A program made the position numbers and the translations under genes. The notes beneath the pieces are model-generated. The model did not search any database and had not been told where the DNA came from. It worked only from the letters and a program-made list of their open reading frames with translations. A stretch of DNA of 51,390 nucleotides, taken from positions 1 to 51,390 of the forward strand of contig NZ_ALXE01000008.1 in the NCBI RefSeq assembly GCF_000295955.2. Direction: 5' to 3'. Source of the stretch: Pantoea sp. A4. Its GTDB lineage: Bacteria; Pseudomonadota; Gammaproteobacteria; Enterobacterales; Enterobacteriaceae. Positions 36,397 to 47,782 of the stretch are shown here, piece after piece. Positions within the stretch are counted from its first letter, which is position 1, and each line of letters begins with the position of its first letter.

Positions 36397-36692
36397 CCTA
36401 CTGTAGCGTGCTAAGTTACTTTTACTGCCATACGCACTTACCTGTAGTTAGCATCTAAAGCATTCCTTTGTTAAACCGGACAACGCGAAAGATACGTGAC
36501 GTGTTTGACAATCTGACGGTTAGCATCTTTATAGGCACACCGTTTCTATCGTCTCTTCGGTTCCAGTCGCTTACGTCTGACGATGTTCGTCGAGAAGACC
36601 AGAAACAGCGCCATTAACAGGCATGGATTTCGCGCCATACCATTCCACGAAAAACATTTCGAGAATTACCCCGAGTTTAAGAACCCATCACT
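36397..36692 (+). other. rho leader region
   Basis: This non-coding stretch between trxA and rho holds the rho promoter (36505-36533) and about 155 bases of untranslated leader. In E. coli a leader peptide gene (rhoL) lies here and rho autoregulates by early termination. I find no ORF resembling RhoL. The leader is rich in pyrimidines at about 36540-36570 and could hold Rho-loading sequence. Confidence 0.5.
36505..36533 (+). promoter_or_regulatory. sigma-70 promoter of rho
   Basis: A perfect -35 TTGACA (36505-36510), a 17-base spacer and a good -10 TTTATA (36528-36533). It directs transcription into rho with a leader of about 155 bases. Confidence 0.8.
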
Positions 36693-37952
36693 ATGAATCT
36701 TACCGAATTAAAGAACACGCCGGTTTCTGAGCTGATTACCCTCGGCGAAAATATGGGGCTGGAAAACCAGGCGCGTATGCGCAAGCAGGATATTATTTTC
36801 TCTATCCTGAAGCAGCATGCGAAAAGTGGCGAAGACATCTTCGGTGATGGTGTGCTGGAGATACTACAGGACGGTTTTGGCTTCCTCCGTTCTGGAGACA
36901 GCTCTTACCTCGCCGGTCCTGATGATATCTACGTTTCTCCTAGCCAAATCCGCCGTTTTAACCTCCGCACTGGTGACACCATCTCTGGTAAAATCCGCCC
37001 GCCAAAAGAAGGTGAGCGTTATTTTGCCCTGCTGAAGGTTAATGAAGTCAACTACGACAAGCCGGAAAACTCGCGCAATAAAATTCTGTTTGAAAACCTG
37101 ACGCCACTGCATGCAAATAATCGTATGCGTATGGAGCGCGGTAACGGTTCAACAGAAGATCTGACCGCTCGCGTACTGGACCTGGCAGCGCCAATTGGTC
37201 GTGGTCAGCGTGGTCTGATCGTGGCACCGCCAAAAGCGGGTAAAACCATGCTGCTGCAAAACATTGCGCAGAGCATTGCCTATAACTACCCAGACTGCGT
37301 ACTGATGGTACTGCTGATTGACGAACGTCCGGAAGAAGTCACCGAGATGCAGCGTCTGGTGAAAGGCGAAGTTATCGCGTCTACTTTCGATGAGCCTGCG
37401 TCTCGCCACGTTCAGGTGGCAGAAATGGTGATTGAGAAGGCTAAGCGCCTGGTTGAGCATAAGAAAGACGTTATCATTCTGCTCGACTCCATCACCCGTC
37501 TGGCGCGTGCCTACAACACCGTAGTTCCTGCCTCTGGTAAGGTTCTGACCGGTGGTGTTGATGCTAACGCCCTGCACCGTCCAAAGCGCTTCTTCGGTGC
37601 TGCACGTAACGTAGAAGAGGGCGGCAGCCTGACCATTATCGCCACCGCGCTGGTTGATACTGGTTCGAAAATGGATGAAGTGATTTACGAAGAATTTAAA
37701 GGTACAGGTAACATGGAACTGCACCTGTCACGTAAAATCGCCGAAAAACGTGTCTTCCCGGCTATCGACTACAACCGCTCTGGTACTCGTAAAGAAGAGC
37801 TGTTGACCTCCCAGGAAGAGCTGCAGAAGATGTGGATCCTGCGCAAAATCATCCATCCAATGGGTGAAATCGACGCGATGGAGTTCCTCATCAACAAGCT
37901 GGCGATGACCAAAACCAACGACGACTTCTTCGACATGATGAAGCGTTCCTGA
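36693..37952 (+). CDS. rho: transcription termination factor Rho
   Basis: Rho is a hexameric RNA-dependent helicase that ends transcription. The 419 residues equal E. coli Rho. The N-terminal RNA-binding domain includes DGFGFLRS (about 60-67) and [11 protein letters not shown]. The ATPase has Walker [10 protein letters not shown] (about 179-187), Walker B VIILLDS (about 260) and the Q/R-loop region [14 protein letters not shown]. Codon use is that of a highly expressed gene. The ATG at 36693 is the start expected from homology. Confidence 0.98.
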   Translation: MNLTELKNTPVSELITLGENMGLENQARMRKQDIIFSILKQHAKSGEDIFGDGVLEILQDGFGFLRSGDSSYLAGPDDIYVSPSQIRRFNLRTGDTISGKIRPPKEGERYFALLKVNEVNYDKPENSRNKILFENLTPLHANNRMRMERGNGSTEDLTARVLDLAAPIGRGQRGLIVAPPKAGKTMLLQNIAQSIAYNYPDCVLMVLLIDERPEEVTEMQRLVKGEVIASTFDEPASRHVQVAEMVIEKAKRLVEHKKDVIILLDSITRLARAYNTVVPASGKVLTGGVDANALHRPKRFFGAARNVEEGGSLTIIATALVDTGSKMDEVIYEEFKGTGNMELHLSRKIAEKRVFPAIDYNRSGTRKEELLTSQEELQKMWILRKIIHPMGEIDAMEFLINKLAMTKTNDDFFDMMKRS

Positions 37953-38006
37953 TTCGGAATTAACTCAGCACATTCTCTGAGTGTAAATCTGACAGTAAAT
38001 TGACTT

Positions 38007-38033
38007 AACGCCACGTCTTAACGTGGCGTTTTT
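38007..38033 (+). terminator. intrinsic terminator after rho
   Basis: A perfect 10-bp stem (AACGCCACGT / ACGTGGCGTT) with a 4-base loop runs into a T run, 55 bases after the rho stop. Confidence 0.8.
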
Positions 38034-38139
38034 CATTGGTGGACTATAGGATTAACGCTGACAGGAGAATTTATAAAGACTGTAACAGAATAGGGTGAAA
38101 AATAAGCAATCGATCCCCTCTGGCGCAGAATTCGGACTC

Positions 38140-38181
38140 TGGATAAGCGGCAAGCTGCCGGACTTTGCCTATTATTATCCA
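38140..38181 (+). promoter_or_regulatory. structured leader just before wecA
   Basis: Nested inverted repeats: an outer stem TGGATAA (38140-38146) with TTATCCA (38175-38181), and an inner 5-bp stem CGGCA / TGCCG (38148-38160). It lies 25 bases before the wecA start, so it may fold in the leader of the ECA mRNA. No known regulatory element was recognised. Confidence 0.35.
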
Positions 38182-38205
38182 TAATCAGAGCTGAGAGCGT
38201 TTAAT

Positions 38206-39306
38206 GTGAATTTACTCACGATGAGTACTGAATTGGGCTTAACGTTCCTTTTTTCGTTAGTGTTTCTGTTTTTTGCCCGCAAAGCTGCCAAAAAAATTGG
38301 GCTTGTTGATACCCCCAACTCGCGTAAGCGACATAATGGGGCCATTCCGCTTGTCGGCGGCATCTCGGTCTATGCCGGGATCTGTTTCACATTTGCGTTT
38401 ACCAACTACTACATCCCCCACGTTACGCTCTACCTGATTTGCTCCGGGCTGCTGGTGCTGGTGGGCGCGCTGGATGACCGTTTTGATATCAGCGTAAAAA
38501 TTCGCGCTGTGGCCCAGGCGGTGGTAGCCATTGCGATGATGGTCGGGGCGAAACTCTATCTGCTAAGCCTGGGCTTTATCATCGGCCCGGTGGAACTGAT
38601 CGTCGGGCCTTTTGGCTATGCCTTGACGCTGTTTGCCGTTTGGGCGGCGATCAACGCCTTCAATATGGTGGATGGGATTGATGGCCTGCTGGGTGGACTC
38701 TCTTCCGTTACCTTTGCGGCCATGGGCATTATTCTCTACTTCGATGGGCAGTACAGCCTGGCGATGTGGTGCTTTGCCATGATCGCCGCCACCATTCCCT
38801 ACATTTTACTCAATCTTGGTTTCCTGGGACGCCGCTATAAAGTGTTTATGGGCGATGCAGGCAGCACCATGATTGGCTTCACCATTATCTGGATCTTACT
38901 GGAGACGACGCAGGGGCTCAGCCACCCGATTACGCCAGTGACGGCGCTGTGGTTGATCGCCATTCCATTAATGGACATGGTCGCCATTATGTATCGCCGC
39001 TTGCGTAAGGGTATGAGTCCGTTTTCCGCCGATCGGCAGCATATTCACCACCTTATTATGCGCGCGGGCTTTACCTCTCGTCAGGCGTTTGTCCTGATCA
39101 CCGTAGCAGCAGCGCTGTTGGCGGGGATCGGCGTGCTGGGTGAATACCTCGCTTTTATACCGGAATGGGTGATGCTGGTGCTGTTTTTGGGCGCCTTCAT
39201 GCTGTACGGCTATTGCATCAAGCACGCATGGCGCGTTGCTCGTCTCATCCGTCGTCTTAAACGACGCCTGAATCATGCCAATGGTATGAAGAAAAAATTA
39301 CCCTAA
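38206..39306 (+). CDS. wecA: UDP-GlcNAc:undecaprenyl-phosphate GlcNAc-1-phosphate transferase WecA
   Basis: WecA makes lipid I of ECA by transferring GlcNAc-1-phosphate to undecaprenyl phosphate, and can also start O-antigen synthesis. The 366-residue polytopic membrane protein has the family motifs ALDDRFDIS (about 88-96), NAFNMVDGIDGL (about 150), FMGDAGST (about 214) and RQHIHHLIMRAG (about 278-289). The start is GTG, as in E. coli, giving MNLLTMSTELG. It is the first gene of the ECA operon, with its own leader after the rho terminator. Confidence 0.97.
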   Translation: MNLLTMSTELGLTFLFSLVFLFFARKAAKKIGLVDTPNSRKRHNGAIPLVGGISVYAGICFTFAFTNYYIPHVTLYLICSGLLVLVGALDDRFDISVKIRAVAQAVVAIAMMVGAKLYLLSLGFIIGPVELIVGPFGYALTLFAVWAAINAFNMVDGIDGLLGGLSSVTFAAMGIILYFDGQYSLAMWCFAMIAATIPYILLNLGFLGRRYKVFMGDAGSTMIGFTIIWILLETTQGLSHPITPVTALWLIAIPLMDMVAIMYRRLRKGMSPFSADRQHIHHLIMRAGFTSRQAFVLITVAAALLAGIGVLGEYLAFIPEWVMLVLFLGAFMLYGYCIKHAWRVARLIRRLKRRLNHANGMKKKLP

Positions 39307-39329
39307 AAATTCCTGAAAAGGATGAAGTG

Positions 39330-40373
39330 ATGACCTCTGTGGATGTAGAAAACGAACTGGATATTCGTGGCTTGTGCTGTGCACTGTGGCGCGGAAAATT
39401 GTGGATTGTGGTGTTGGCAGTGCTGTTTGCTGTTGTTGCCTGGAGTGCTGCGCTGTTTATGAAACAGGCATGGAGTACGACTGCGACGACCGATCGCCCC
39501 ACGGTAAATATGTTAGGTAATTACTATGGGCAGCAGCAGTTCCTGAATAATCTGGATGCACGCAGCAATACGTTAAGCCTGAGTACACCTGCTCCGACTA
39601 TCATGGATGAGGTGTATCAGGAGTTCATTACCCAGCTTGCCTCCTGGGATACACGGCGTGATTTCTGGTTGCAGACCGACTACTACAAAAGTCGTAAGTC
39701 GGGCAATAACCACAAAGACGCGGCACTGCTGAACGAGTTAATCAGCAATATTATTTACACGCCAGCCGATGCGGCACACAACACGCGGGATAACATCAAG
39801 CTGGTGGCAGAGTCTGCAACCGACGCGAATAACCTGCTGCGACAATATGTTGCCTGGTCCAGCGAGCGGGCGGCTCGCCATCTGAATGATGAGCTGAACG
39901 GTGCGTGGCAAGCCAGAAGTGCGCTATTGCAGTCGCAGGTGGAACGCCAGGATCGCGTAGCCCAGGCGGTATTTCAGCGGCGGGAGCATCTGCTTGAACA
40001 GGCCGTAAAGATTGCCAGTCAGCAGGGGATCCGCGAAAACCGTAGCGGAACAGCACAGTTGAGTGATAATGACCTGTTCATGCTGGGTGAACCGGCTCTG
40101 CGGGCACAGCTTGAAGATTTGCAGGCCAGCGGGCCTGATTACGATATCACTTATGATCAGAACCGGGCGATGCTGGCTTCACTTCAGGCCGGTTCAGGAC
40201 TGGATAAACTGTTCCAGACCTATCGCTACTTGCGCACCCCCGAAGAGCCGGTGACCAGAGACAGTCCTCGCACCTTGTTTATGGCTATTTTATGGGGCGC
40301 TGTGGGTGCTCTGATCGGGTCTGGCGTTGCGCTGGCGCGCCGCGCGCGTTTTGTTTCCACCCCTCGTCGTTAA
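39330..40373 (+). CDS. wzzE: ECA polysaccharide chain-length modulator WzzE
   Basis: WzzE sets ECA chain length as a periplasmic oligomer. The 347-residue protein has two membrane helices (about 25-48 and 312-332) flanking a coiled periplasmic domain, the polysaccharide co-polymerase layout. The C-terminal region before helix 2 is Pro-containing ([11 protein letters not shown]). AAAGGA lies seven bases before ATG 39330; a GTG directly before it is also possible. Confidence 0.93.
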   Translation: MTSVDVENELDIRGLCCALWRGKLWIVVLAVLFAVVAWSAALFMKQAWSTTATTDRPTVNMLGNYYGQQQFLNNLDARSNTLSLSTPAPTIMDEVYQEFITQLASWDTRRDFWLQTDYYKSRKSGNNHKDAALLNELISNIIYTPADAAHNTRDNIKLVAESATDANNLLRQYVAWSSERAARHLNDELNGAWQARSALLQSQVERQDRVAQAVFQRREHLLEQAVKIASQQGIRENRSGTAQLSDNDLFMLGEPALRAQLEDLQASGPDYDITYDQNRAMLASLQAGSGLDKLFQTYRYLRTPEEPVTRDSPRTLFMAILWGAVGALIGSGVALARRARFVSTPRR

Positions 40374-40383
40374 GAGAGCGCAT

Positions 40384-41520
40384 GTGAAAGTTCTGACCGT
40401 TTTTGGAACCCGACCAGAAGCCATCAAAATGGCCCCTCTGGTGAAAGCGCTGGCGCAGGATGCTGCGTTCGAATCGCGTTTATGTGTCACTGCGCAGCAC
40501 CGTGAAATGCTCGATCAGGTATTACGTCTTTTCGAGCTTCAGCCAGACTACGACCTGAATATTATGCGTCCCGAACAGGGGCTGACAGAAATTACCTGTC
40601 GTATCCTGCAGGGGATGAAAAGCGTGTTTGCCGAATTTCGCCCCGACGTGGTGTTAGTTCATGGCGACACCACGACCACGCTGGCCGCGAGCCTGGCTGC
40701 ATTTTATCACCAGATCCCGGTGGGACACGTCGAAGCCGGGCTGCGCACTGGCGATTTGGCTTCACCGTGGCCGGAAGAGGGCAACCGTCGGCTGACGGGA
40801 AATCTTGCCCGGTTCCATTTTGCACCTACCACCCGCTCGCGCCAGAATCTGCTCAATGAAAACATTTCAGCCAGCCAGATCGAGGTGACGGGCAATACGG
40901 TGATTGACGCGCTGCTGTGGGTGCGTGACCGCGTATTAAATGACAGCGAGCTGAATAACCAACTCAGCGCGCGCTATCCGTTCCTCGATGCGCAGAAAAA
41001 ATTGATTCTGGTTACGGGCCATCGTCGCGAAAGTTTTGGCGGTGGCTTTGAGCGTATCTGCACGGCGCTGGCGCAGATTGCGCGGCAGCATCCGCAGGCG
41101 CAAATCGTCTATCCGGTACACCTTAATCCCAAGGTTAGCGAGCCCGTGAATCGCATACTGAGCGGCATCGACAATATCATCCTGATCGAACCCCAAGAGT
41201 ATCTGCCGTTTGTCTGGTTAATGAACCGTGCCTGGATCATCCTGACCGATTCTGGCGGCATTCAGGAAGAGGCGCCTTCGCTGGGGAAACCGGTGTTGGT
41301 GATGCGCGATACCACGGAAAGGCCCGAAGCCGTCGATGCCGGAACGGTGCGCCTTGTAGGTACGGATATTGAAAAAATCGTAAATGAAGTCAGTACATTG
41401 CTGACGGATGAAGCGGTGTGGCAGGCCATGAGCCATGCCCACAATCCTTATGGCGACGGCAGCGCCTGCGCAAAGATTTTACATGCACTGAAAACGTCTG
41501 GATTACAACATGACCTTTAA
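40384..41520 (+). CDS. wecB: UDP-GlcNAc 2-epimerase WecB
   Basis: WecB converts UDP-GlcNAc to UDP-ManNAc, the precursor of the second ECA sugar. The 378-residue protein is highly similar to E. coli Wec[19 protein letters not shown] at the start, HGDTTTTLA (about 95), [10 protein letters not shown] (about 115), TGHRRESFG (about 212) and [18 protein letters not shown] (about 288). The start is GTG, chosen because homologues begin with this motif and the longer frame overlaps wzzE. It overlaps wecC by 11 bases. Confidence 0.96.
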   Translation: MKVLTVFGTRPEAIKMAPLVKALAQDAAFESRLCVTAQHREMLDQVLRLFELQPDYDLNIMRPEQGLTEITCRILQGMKSVFAEFRPDVVLVHGDTTTTLAASLAAFYHQIPVGHVEAGLRTGDLASPWPEEGNRRLTGNLARFHFAPTTRSRQNLLNENISASQIEVTGNTVIDALLWVRDRVLNDSELNNQLSARYPFLDAQKKLILVTGHRRESFGGGFERICTALAQIARQHPQAQIVYPVHLNPKVSEPVNRILSGIDNIILIEPQEYLPFVWLMNRAWIILTDSGGIQEEAPSLGKPVLVMRDTTERPEAVDAGTVRLVGTDIEKIVNEVSTLLTDEAVWQAMSHAHNPYGDGSACAKILHALKTSGLQHDL

Positions 41521-42766
41521 CACCATCTCCGTTATCGGACTGGGTTACATTGGGCTGCCTACCGCAGCCATTTTTGCCTCTCAAGGGAAACGCGTTGTTG
41601 GCGTTGATGTTAATGCCCACGCAGTAGAAACCATTAATCGCGGTGACATTCATATCGTCGAACCGGAACTGGACGCGGTAGTGAAAACCGCCGTACAGCA
41701 AGGTTTGCTGCGGGCTACCTTAACGCCAGAAGCGGCAGACGCGTTTTTGATCGCGGTGCCGACGCCATTTATGACCGACCACCAACCCGATTTGCGCTAC
41801 GTTAAAGCCGCCGCCGAGTCGATTGCGCCAGTGCTCAAAGCTGGTGATTTAGTGATCCTGGAATCCACTTCTCCGGTGGGTTCGACCGAGCAGATGGCGA
41901 CGTGGCTGGCCGCTGCGCGCCCGGATCTGCGTTTTCCACAGCAGGGTGAGCAGCCCGATATCTTTATCGCCTACTGCCCTGAACGGGTATTGCCTGGGCA
42001 GATCATGCTTGAGCTGGTGAAAAACGATCGGGTGATTGGCGGCATGACGCCAGAGTGCTCGGCACGTGCCAGTGCGCTGTACCGTATTTTCCTGCAAGGT
42101 GAGTGCGTGGAAACCAACGCCCGCACCGCTGAAATGTGCAAACTCACCGAAAACAGCTTCCGCGACGTCAACATCGCTTTTGCCAACGAGCTGTCACTGA
42201 TTTGTGCAGAGCAGGACATTAACGTGTGGGAGCTGATTGCGCTGGCCAATCGCCATCCGCGCGTTAACATTCTCCAACCGGGTCCCGGCGTGGGCGGTCA
42301 CTGCATTGCGGTTGATCCGTGGTTTATCGTGGCACAAAACCCACAACAGGCGCGTCTCATCCGCACCGCGCGGGAAGTCAACGATGCCAAACCTCACTGG
42401 GTGCTGGACCAGGTGAAAAAAACCGTGGCGGATTGCCTGACGCAGAGCAACAAACGCGCCAGTGAAGTCACTATTGCCTGCTTTGGTTTAGCTTTTAAGC
42501 CCAATATTGACGACCTCCGTGAAAGCCCGGCTATGGAAGTGGCGCAGCTGATTGCCGAATGGCATCAGGGCAGTAACTGGGTGGTAGAACCGCATATTAG
42601 CCAGCTCCCCGCTGAACTGGGTAACAGCCAACTGGTGGATACGCAACAGGCGCTGGAACAGGCCGATATCCTGGTAATGTTGGTAGATCATCAGGCGTTT
42701 CGCGCCATTGATGGCGGCCAGCTAGTGCAACAATGGATTGTTGACACTAAAGGAGTCTGGCGATGA
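41510..42766 (+). CDS. wecC: UDP-ManNAc dehydrogenase WecC
   Basis: WecC oxidises UDP-ManNAc to UDP-ManNAcA with NAD. The 418-residue UDP-sugar dehydrogenase has the Rossmann motif [10 protein letters not shown] (about 9-18), the central helix with [18 protein letters not shown], and the catalytic Cys in [13 protein letters not shown] (about 260-272). It overlaps wecB upstream and the rffG start downstream (ATGA). Confidence 0.96.
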   Translation: MTFNTISVIGLGYIGLPTAAIFASQGKRVVGVDVNAHAVETINRGDIHIVEPELDAVVKTAVQQGLLRATLTPEAADAFLIAVPTPFMTDHQPDLRYVKAAAESIAPVLKAGDLVILESTSPVGSTEQMATWLAAARPDLRFPQQGEQPDIFIAYCPERVLPGQIMLELVKNDRVIGGMTPECSARASALYRIFLQGECVETNARTAEMCKLTENSFRDVNIAFANELSLICAEQDINVWELIALANRHPRVNILQPGPGVGGHCIAVDPWFIVAQNPQQARLIRTAREVNDAKPHWVLDQVKKTVADCLTQSNKRASEVTIACFGLAFKPNIDDLRESPAMEVAQLIAEWHQGSNWVVEPHISQLPAELGNSQLVDTQQALEQADILVMLVDHQAFRAIDGGQLVQQWIVDTKGVWR

Positions 42767-43839
42767 AGCAATTTTTAATTACGGGTGGCGCGGGGTTTAT
42801 TGGCTCCGCATTGGTACGCTATCTGATTAACCACACGGAACATCGCGTGGTGGTGGTAGATAAACTCACCTATGCAGGTAATCTCAGTTCGCTGAGCAGC
42901 GTCAGTGCGCATCCACGCTTTGCCTTTGAGCAGGTGGATATCTGCGATCGCGCTGAGTTAGATCGCGTGCTCCAGCACTATCAGCCCGATTGTTTGATGC
43001 ACCTGGCGGCAGAGAGTCATGTCGATCGCTCGATTGACGGGCCCGTGGCGTTTATTGAAACCAATATTCTCGGTACTTTTCATCTGCTCGAAGCCACGCG
43101 CCATTACTGGAGCCAGCTCGCAGAAACCCGTAAAAGTGCATTTATTTTCCACCACATTTCCACCGATGAAGTGTTTGGCGATCTGCATGACGAGCAGAGT
43201 TTCTTCACTGAAACCACCCCTTACGCTCCCAGCAGCCCCTATTCGGCGTCGAAAGCCGGCAGCGATCACCTGGTGCGAGCCTGGCTGCGTACTTACGGCT
43301 TACCCACCATTATCACCAACTGTTCAAACAACTACGGGCCGTACCATTTCCCGGAAAAGTTGATCCCTCTGACCATTATTAATGCGCTGGCGGGCAGGCC
43401 ATTGCCGGTGTATGGCAACGGGCAGCAAATCCGTGACTGGCTATTTGTGGAAGACCACGCCCGGGCGCTGTACTGCGTGGTGAGCAGCGGAAAAGTGGGG
43501 GAGACCTATAATATTGGTGGGCACAATGAACGACGCAATCTGGACGTCGTTGAAACGCTGTGCGACTTGCTGGACGAACTGGCTGAAGATCGCCGCCCTG
43601 CTGGCATCGCCAGTTACCGTGAGCTGATCACCTTTGTGACGGACAGACCCGGCCACGATCAGCGCTATGCCATTGATGCCAGCAAAATTGAGCGTGAGCT
43701 TGGCTGGACGCCCGAAGAGACCTTCGAAAGCGGTATGCGCAGCACGGTGAGCTGGTTCCTCAACCATGAAAGCTGGTGGCGTAATATTCTGGATGGCAGC
43801 TATCGCGCTGAGCGCCTCGGCCTCGCTGCCCGTCAGTAA
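42763..43839 (+). CDS. rffG: dTDP-glucose 4,6-dehydratase RffG
   Basis: RffG forms dTDP-4-keto-6-deoxyglucose on the way to dTDP-Fuc4NAc. The 358-residue short-chain dehydrogenase-type protein has the NAD motif [10 protein letters not shown] (about 7-16), [11 protein letters not shown] (about 84), STDEVFGDL (about 133) and the catalytic YSASKAGSD (about 163). It starts inside the wecC stop. Confidence 0.96.
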   Translation: MKQFLITGGAGFIGSALVRYLINHTEHRVVVVDKLTYAGNLSSLSSVSAHPRFAFEQVDICDRAELDRVLQHYQPDCLMHLAAESHVDRSIDGPVAFIETNILGTFHLLEATRHYWSQLAETRKSAFIFHHISTDEVFGDLHDEQSFFTETTPYAPSSPYSASKAGSDHLVRAWLRTYGLPTIITNCSNNYGPYHFPEKLIPLTIINALAGRPLPVYGNGQQIRDWLFVEDHARALYCVVSSGKVGETYNIGGHNERRNLDVVETLCDLLDELAEDRRPAGIASYRELITFVTDRPGHDQRYAIDASKIERELGWTPEETFESGMRSTVSWFLNHESWWRNILDGSYRAERLGLAARQ

Positions 43840-43848
43840 GGAGTTTTC

Positions 43849-44730
43849 ATGAACGGTATTATCCTTGCAGGCGGCAGTGGCACGCGGCTGCATCCGATCA
43901 CCCGTGCCATCTCCAAGCAGCTGTTGCCGGTGTACGACAAGCCGATGATCTACTATCCGCTGTCGGTGCTGATGCTGGCCGGCATTCGCGATATTTTGCT
44001 GATTACCACGCCGCAGGATCGCAGTGACTTTGAGCGTCTGCTGGGCGACGGTAGCGAATTTGGTGTGCGCCTGAGCTACGCCGAGCAACCCAGCCCAGAC
44101 GGGCTGGCGCAGGCTTTTATCATTGGCGAATCTTTTATTGGCGATGATAGCTGCTGCCTGGTGCTGGGCGATAACCTCTATTTTGGCCAGGGGTTTAGTC
44201 CAAAACTCAAAAAAGTGGCGGCCCGCACCCAGGGGGCGACCGTGTTTGGCTATCAGGTGATGGACCCCGAACGATTTGGCGTGGTGGAGTTTGATGACGA
44301 CTTCAATGCGATCTCAATAGAAGAGAAACCCACGAAGCCTCGTTCACGCTGGGCCGTAACCGGGCTCTATTTCTATGATAACCGGGTGGTGGAGTTCGCT
44401 AAACAGGTCAAACCTTCGGAGCGGGGCGAGCTGGAGATCACTGCGATTAATCAGATGTATCTTGAGCGCGGCGAACTGGCGGTGGAACTGTTGGGGCGCG
44501 GCTTTGCCTGGCTTGACACTGGCACCCATGACAGCCTGATCGAAGCGAGCATGTTTGTGCAGACGGTAGAGAATCGCCAGGGGTTCAAAATTGCCTGTCT
44601 GGAAGAGATTGCCTGGCGCAATGGCTGGTTGAGTGACGATCAGCTACGTGCGGCGGGAGAAGCGTTAATCAAAACTGGCTACGGTCAGTATCTGTTGGAT
44701 CTGTTGCATGTCCGTCCACGTCAATATTAA
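43849..44730 (+). CDS. rffH: glucose-1-phosphate thymidylyltransferase RffH
   Basis: RffH makes dTDP-glucose, the substrate of RffG. The 293-residue nucleotidyltransferase has [11 protein letters not shown] (about 8-18), [24 protein letters not shown] (about 110) and EEKPTKPRS (about 161). AAGGAG lies before the ATG. It overlaps the next gene by 23 bases. Gene order and similarity favour RffH over the O-antigen paralogue RfbA/RmlA. Confidence 0.94.
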   Translation: MNGIILAGGSGTRLHPITRAISKQLLPVYDKPMIYYPLSVLMLAGIRDILLITTPQDRSDFERLLGDGSEFGVRLSYAEQPSPDGLAQAFIIGESFIGDDSCCLVLGDNLYFGQGFSPKLKKVAARTQGATVFGYQVMDPERFGVVEFDDDFNAISIEEKPTKPRSRWAVTGLYFYDNRVVEFAKQVKPSERGELEITAINQMYLERGELAVELLGRGFAWLDTGTHDSLIEASMFVQTVENRQGFKIACLEEIAWRNGWLSDDQLRAAGEALIKTGYGQYLLDLLHVRPRQY

Positions 44731-45415
44731 TCCCCTTCACTGGGAACAGGACTTTTTTGGCCTGAACAGTGCCCGTCTGGATCTGGATGGCGAGATGCCG
44801 CTGGCCGAAGCGCTGGCAGCACCCTATGCGCTATTACAGGTTAAAGTCCCTGCCGATCGCAGCACAACCCTCGATGTACTCAGTCAACATGGCTTTCACC
44901 TGGTGGAAGGGGAAGCGGATTTTTGCCTGACCATCGCGGCGACAGAACGGCAAAGTGGCATTCGTATCGCGCGTGAAAGCCAGATTCCGCTGCTGCGTAG
45001 CGCGGCGGCAGAGGTCTTTAGCCAGAGCCGTTTTCGTGCGCCGTGGTTCAGTGCCGATGCCAGCAGCCGTTTTTATGCCCAGTGGGTGGAAAATGCCGTG
45101 CGTGGCACCTTCGATCATCAATGTCTGCTGGCGAGCGATGAGCAGGGCAATCTGCTGGGATTTGTCTCGCTCCGTGAACAGTCCGGTGAGGGTCGCATCG
45201 GTTTACTGGCCGTGATGCCTGATGCACGCGGCAATGGCTTGGGTGAACGCTTACTGCTGGCTGCGGCGGACTGGTGCCGGGTCAGACGATTATCGCACTT
45301 GCGTGTTGCAACACAGCTCAGCAACCTCGCGGCAATGCGCCTTTATTCACGCAGTGGGGCGCGGCTGGAAAGCACCGCCTACTGGCTCTACAGGAAAAAT
45401 CATGATTCCATTTAA
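44708..45415 (+). CDS. wecD: dTDP-fucosamine acetyltransferase WecD
   Basis: WecD N-acetylates dTDP-4-amino-4,6-dideoxygalactose with acetyl-CoA to give dTDP-Fuc4NAc. The 235-residue protein has a GNAT domain in its C-terminal half, with the acetyl-CoA-binding [12 protein letters not shown] near residue 170. [13 protein letters not shown] [15 protein letters not shown] and [18 protein letters not shown] match E. coli WecD. It overlaps rffH by 23 bases and wecE by 14. Confidence 0.93.
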   Translation: MSVHVNINPLHWEQDFFGLNSARLDLDGEMPLAEALAAPYALLQVKVPADRSTTLDVLSQHGFHLVEGEADFCLTIAATERQSGIRIARESQIPLLRSAAAEVFSQSRFRAPWFSADASSRFYAQWVENAVRGTFDHQCLLASDEQGNLLGFVSLREQSGEGRIGLLAVMPDARGNGLGERLLLAAADWCRVRRLSHLRVATQLSNLAAMRLYSRSGARLESTAYWLYRKNHDSI

Positions 45416-46532
45416 TGCGCCACCCATTGTCGGTAGCGAAAGCGAATATATGCAGTCAGCCATGGCGAGCGGCAAGCTGTGTGGTGACGGTGGCTTTACT
45501 CGTCGCTGTCAGCAGTGGCTTGAACATCGTTGTGGCAGCAAGAAAGTGTTGCTGACGCCATCCTGCACCGCTTCGTTAGAGATGGCCGCAATCCTGATCA
45601 ATATTCAGCCCGGTGATGAAGTGATCATGCCGAGCTACACCTTTGTTTCCACCGCCAATGCGTTTGTACTTCGGGGGGCGACCATCGTCTTTGTGGACGT
45701 TCGTCCTGATACGCTCAATATTGATGAAACCCTGATTGAAGCCGCGATTACCGAAAAAACGCGCGCGATTGTCCCTGTCCACTATGCGGGCGTGGCCTGT
45801 GAAATGGACACCATTCTGGCATTGGCCAACAAGTACAACCTGTTTGTGATTGAAGATGCCGCTCAGGGGGTGATGTCGCGCTATAAAGGCCGTCCTCTTG
45901 GCACCCTGGGCCATATTGGCTGCTTTAGCTTCCATGAAACCAAAAACTACACGGCTGGAGGGGAAGGCGGCGCAACCTTGATTAATGACGGCAGCCTGAT
46001 TGAGCGCGCAGAGATCATCCGTGAGAAAGGGACCAACCGCAGCCAGTTCTTCCGTGGTCAGGTGGATAAATATACCTGGCGTGATATTGGCTCCAGCTAC
46101 CTGATGGCCGATTTACAAGCGGCTTACCTCTGGGCACAGCTGGAAGTGGCGGACCGTATTAATCAGCAGCGACTGCGTTTGTGGCAGCGTTACTATGATG
46201 CGCTGCAACCGCTGGCGGCCGAGGGGCGGATCACGCTGCCGGTGGTGCCAGACGGGTGCGACCATAATGCGCATATGTTCTACATTAAGCTGCGCGACCA
46301 GGCTGACCGCCAGGCGTTGATCAACTGGATGAAAGAGGCGGAGATCCTCGCGGTGTTCCACTATATTCCGCTGCATTCGTCACCCGCAGGGCTGGAGTTT
46401 GGCCGCCTGCATGGCGAAGACCGCTTCACGACCGTAGAGAGCGAGCGTCTGCTGCGGTTACCGCTGTTTTATAACCTGTCAGACAATAATCAGACCACGG
46501 TGATTAACTCGTTGCTGAGTTTCTTTTCCTGA
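45402..46532 (+). CDS. wecE: dTDP-4-amino-4,6-dideoxygalactose transaminase WecE
   Basis: WecE is a PLP enzyme that aminates dTDP-4-keto-6-deoxyglucose using glutamate. The 376-residue DegT/DnrJ/EryC1-family protein shows TPSCTASLEMA (about 47), EDAAQG (about 151) and the PLP-Lys in SFHETKNYTAGGEGG (about 176-190). AGGA precedes the ATG at 45402; a longer frame starts inside wecD and is rejected because [11 protein letters not shown] is the conserved N-terminus. It overlaps wzxE by one base. Confidence 0.95.
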   Translation: MIPFNAPPIVGSESEYMQSAMASGKLCGDGGFTRRCQQWLEHRCGSKKVLLTPSCTASLEMAAILINIQPGDEVIMPSYTFVSTANAFVLRGATIVFVDVRPDTLNIDETLIEAAITEKTRAIVPVHYAGVACEMDTILALANKYNLFVIEDAAQGVMSRYKGRPLGTLGHIGCFSFHETKNYTAGGEGGATLINDGSLIERAEIIREKGTNRSQFFRGQVDKYTWRDIGSSYLMADLQAAYLWAQLEVADRINQQRLRLWQRYYDALQPLAAEGRITLPVVPDGCDHNAHMFYIKLRDQADRQALINWMKEAEILAVFHYIPLHSSPAGLEFGRLHGEDRFTTVESERLLRLPLFYNLSDNNQTTVINSLLSFFS

Positions 46533-47782
46533 TGTCGCTGGCGAAAGCCTCGGTGTGGACGGCGGCCTCCACACTGGTAAAGATTGTTGCAGGTCTGGTG
46601 GTCGTCAAGCTGTTGGCCGTCAGTTTTGGCCCGGAAGGGGTAGGTCAGGCGGGTAACTTTCGCCAGCTGGTGACCGTGTTGGGCGTACTGGCGGGCGCGG
46701 GTATCTTTAATGGCGTTACCGCCAGCGTAGCGCAGTACCAACAGCAACCGGAGCAACTGCGCGCGTTGACGGGAACGGCATCGGCGATGGTACTGGGTTT
46801 CTCGACGCTGCTGGCGCTGGTGTTTATTCTCGCCGCCGGCCCGATAAGCCAGGCGCTGTTTGGTCATGATGGCTACCAACAGGTGATTCGCATTCTGGCG
46901 TTTCTGCAGCTGGGCATCGCCTGGGCCAATCTGACGTTAGCGTTGATCAAAGGCTTCCGCGATGCTCGCGGTAACGCCCTGGCGCTGATTGTCGGCAGTC
47001 TTATCGGCGTATTGGGGTATCTGCTCTGCTGGTGGCTGGGCGGCTACGCTGGCGCTCTGGTAGGGCTGGCACTGGTGCCTGCGTTACTGGCGCTCCCCGC
47101 CATGCTACTGCTTAGGCGCCGTATTCCGTTGCCTCTGTCCTGGCTGAAACCCTGCTGGCATAGCGGCATGGCACGTAGCCTGGCAAAATATACGCTGATG
47201 GCGTTAATCACCTCGGCGACGATACCGCTGGCATGGATGATGATGCGAAACTTGCTGGCGGCTCACGCTGGCTGGGCGCAGGTGGGCTTGTGGCAGGCGG
47301 TGACCAGTATCTCGGATGCCTATCTCCAGTTTATTACGGCGACCTTTAGCGTCTGGCTCCTGCCTACGCTGGCACGGCTACAGCATAAGCGGGATATCGC
47401 TGTAGAGATTGGCCGGGCACTGCGCTTTGTTATTCCTGCGGTAGCGGCAGCCAGCCTTTTAGTCTGGCTCCTGCGTGATGTGGCTATCTGGCTGCTATTT
47501 TCAGACCGTTTTACCGCCATGCGTGACCTGTTCGTCTGGCAGTTAAGCGGTGATGTGTTTAAAGTAGCAGCCTATGTTTTCGGTTATCTGGTGATTGCGA
47601 AAGCCTCTTTGCGCTTTTATTTGCTCACTGAGATCAGCCAGTTTGCGCTGTTGACCGGTTTTTCACGCTGGTTGATTCCATTGCATGGCGCTACGGGGGC
47701 TGCTCAGGCCTACATGGCGACCTATATCTGCTACTTTGCCCTTTGTTGCGGCACTTTTGCCCTCTATTGCCGAAAAAAATGA
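46532..47782 (+). CDS. wzxE: ECA lipid III flippase WzxE
   Basis: WzxE moves the undecaprenyl-linked trisaccharide repeat across the inner membrane. The 416-residue polytopic protein (about 12 helices) belongs to the MOP/Wzx flippases and begins [18 protein letters not shown]. It starts at TGATG overlapping the wecE stop and ends in an ATGA overlap with wecF. Confidence 0.94.
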   Translation: MSLAKASVWTAASTLVKIVAGLVVVKLLAVSFGPEGVGQAGNFRQLVTVLGVLAGAGIFNGVTASVAQYQQQPEQLRALTGTASAMVLGFSTLLALVFILAAGPISQALFGHDGYQQVIRILAFLQLGIAWANLTLALIKGFRDARGNALALIVGSLIGVLGYLLCWWLGGYAGALVGLALVPALLALPAMLLLRRRIPLPLSWLKPCWHSGMARSLAKYTLMALITSATIPLAWMMMRNLLAAHAGWAQVGLWQAVTSISDAYLQFITATFSVWLLPTLARLQHKRDIAVEIGRALRFVIPAVAAASLLVWLLRDVAIWLLFSDRFTAMRDLFVWQLSGDVFKVAAYVFGYLVIAKASLRFYLLTEISQFALLTGFSRWLIPLHGATGAAQAYMATYICYFALCCGTFALYCRKK

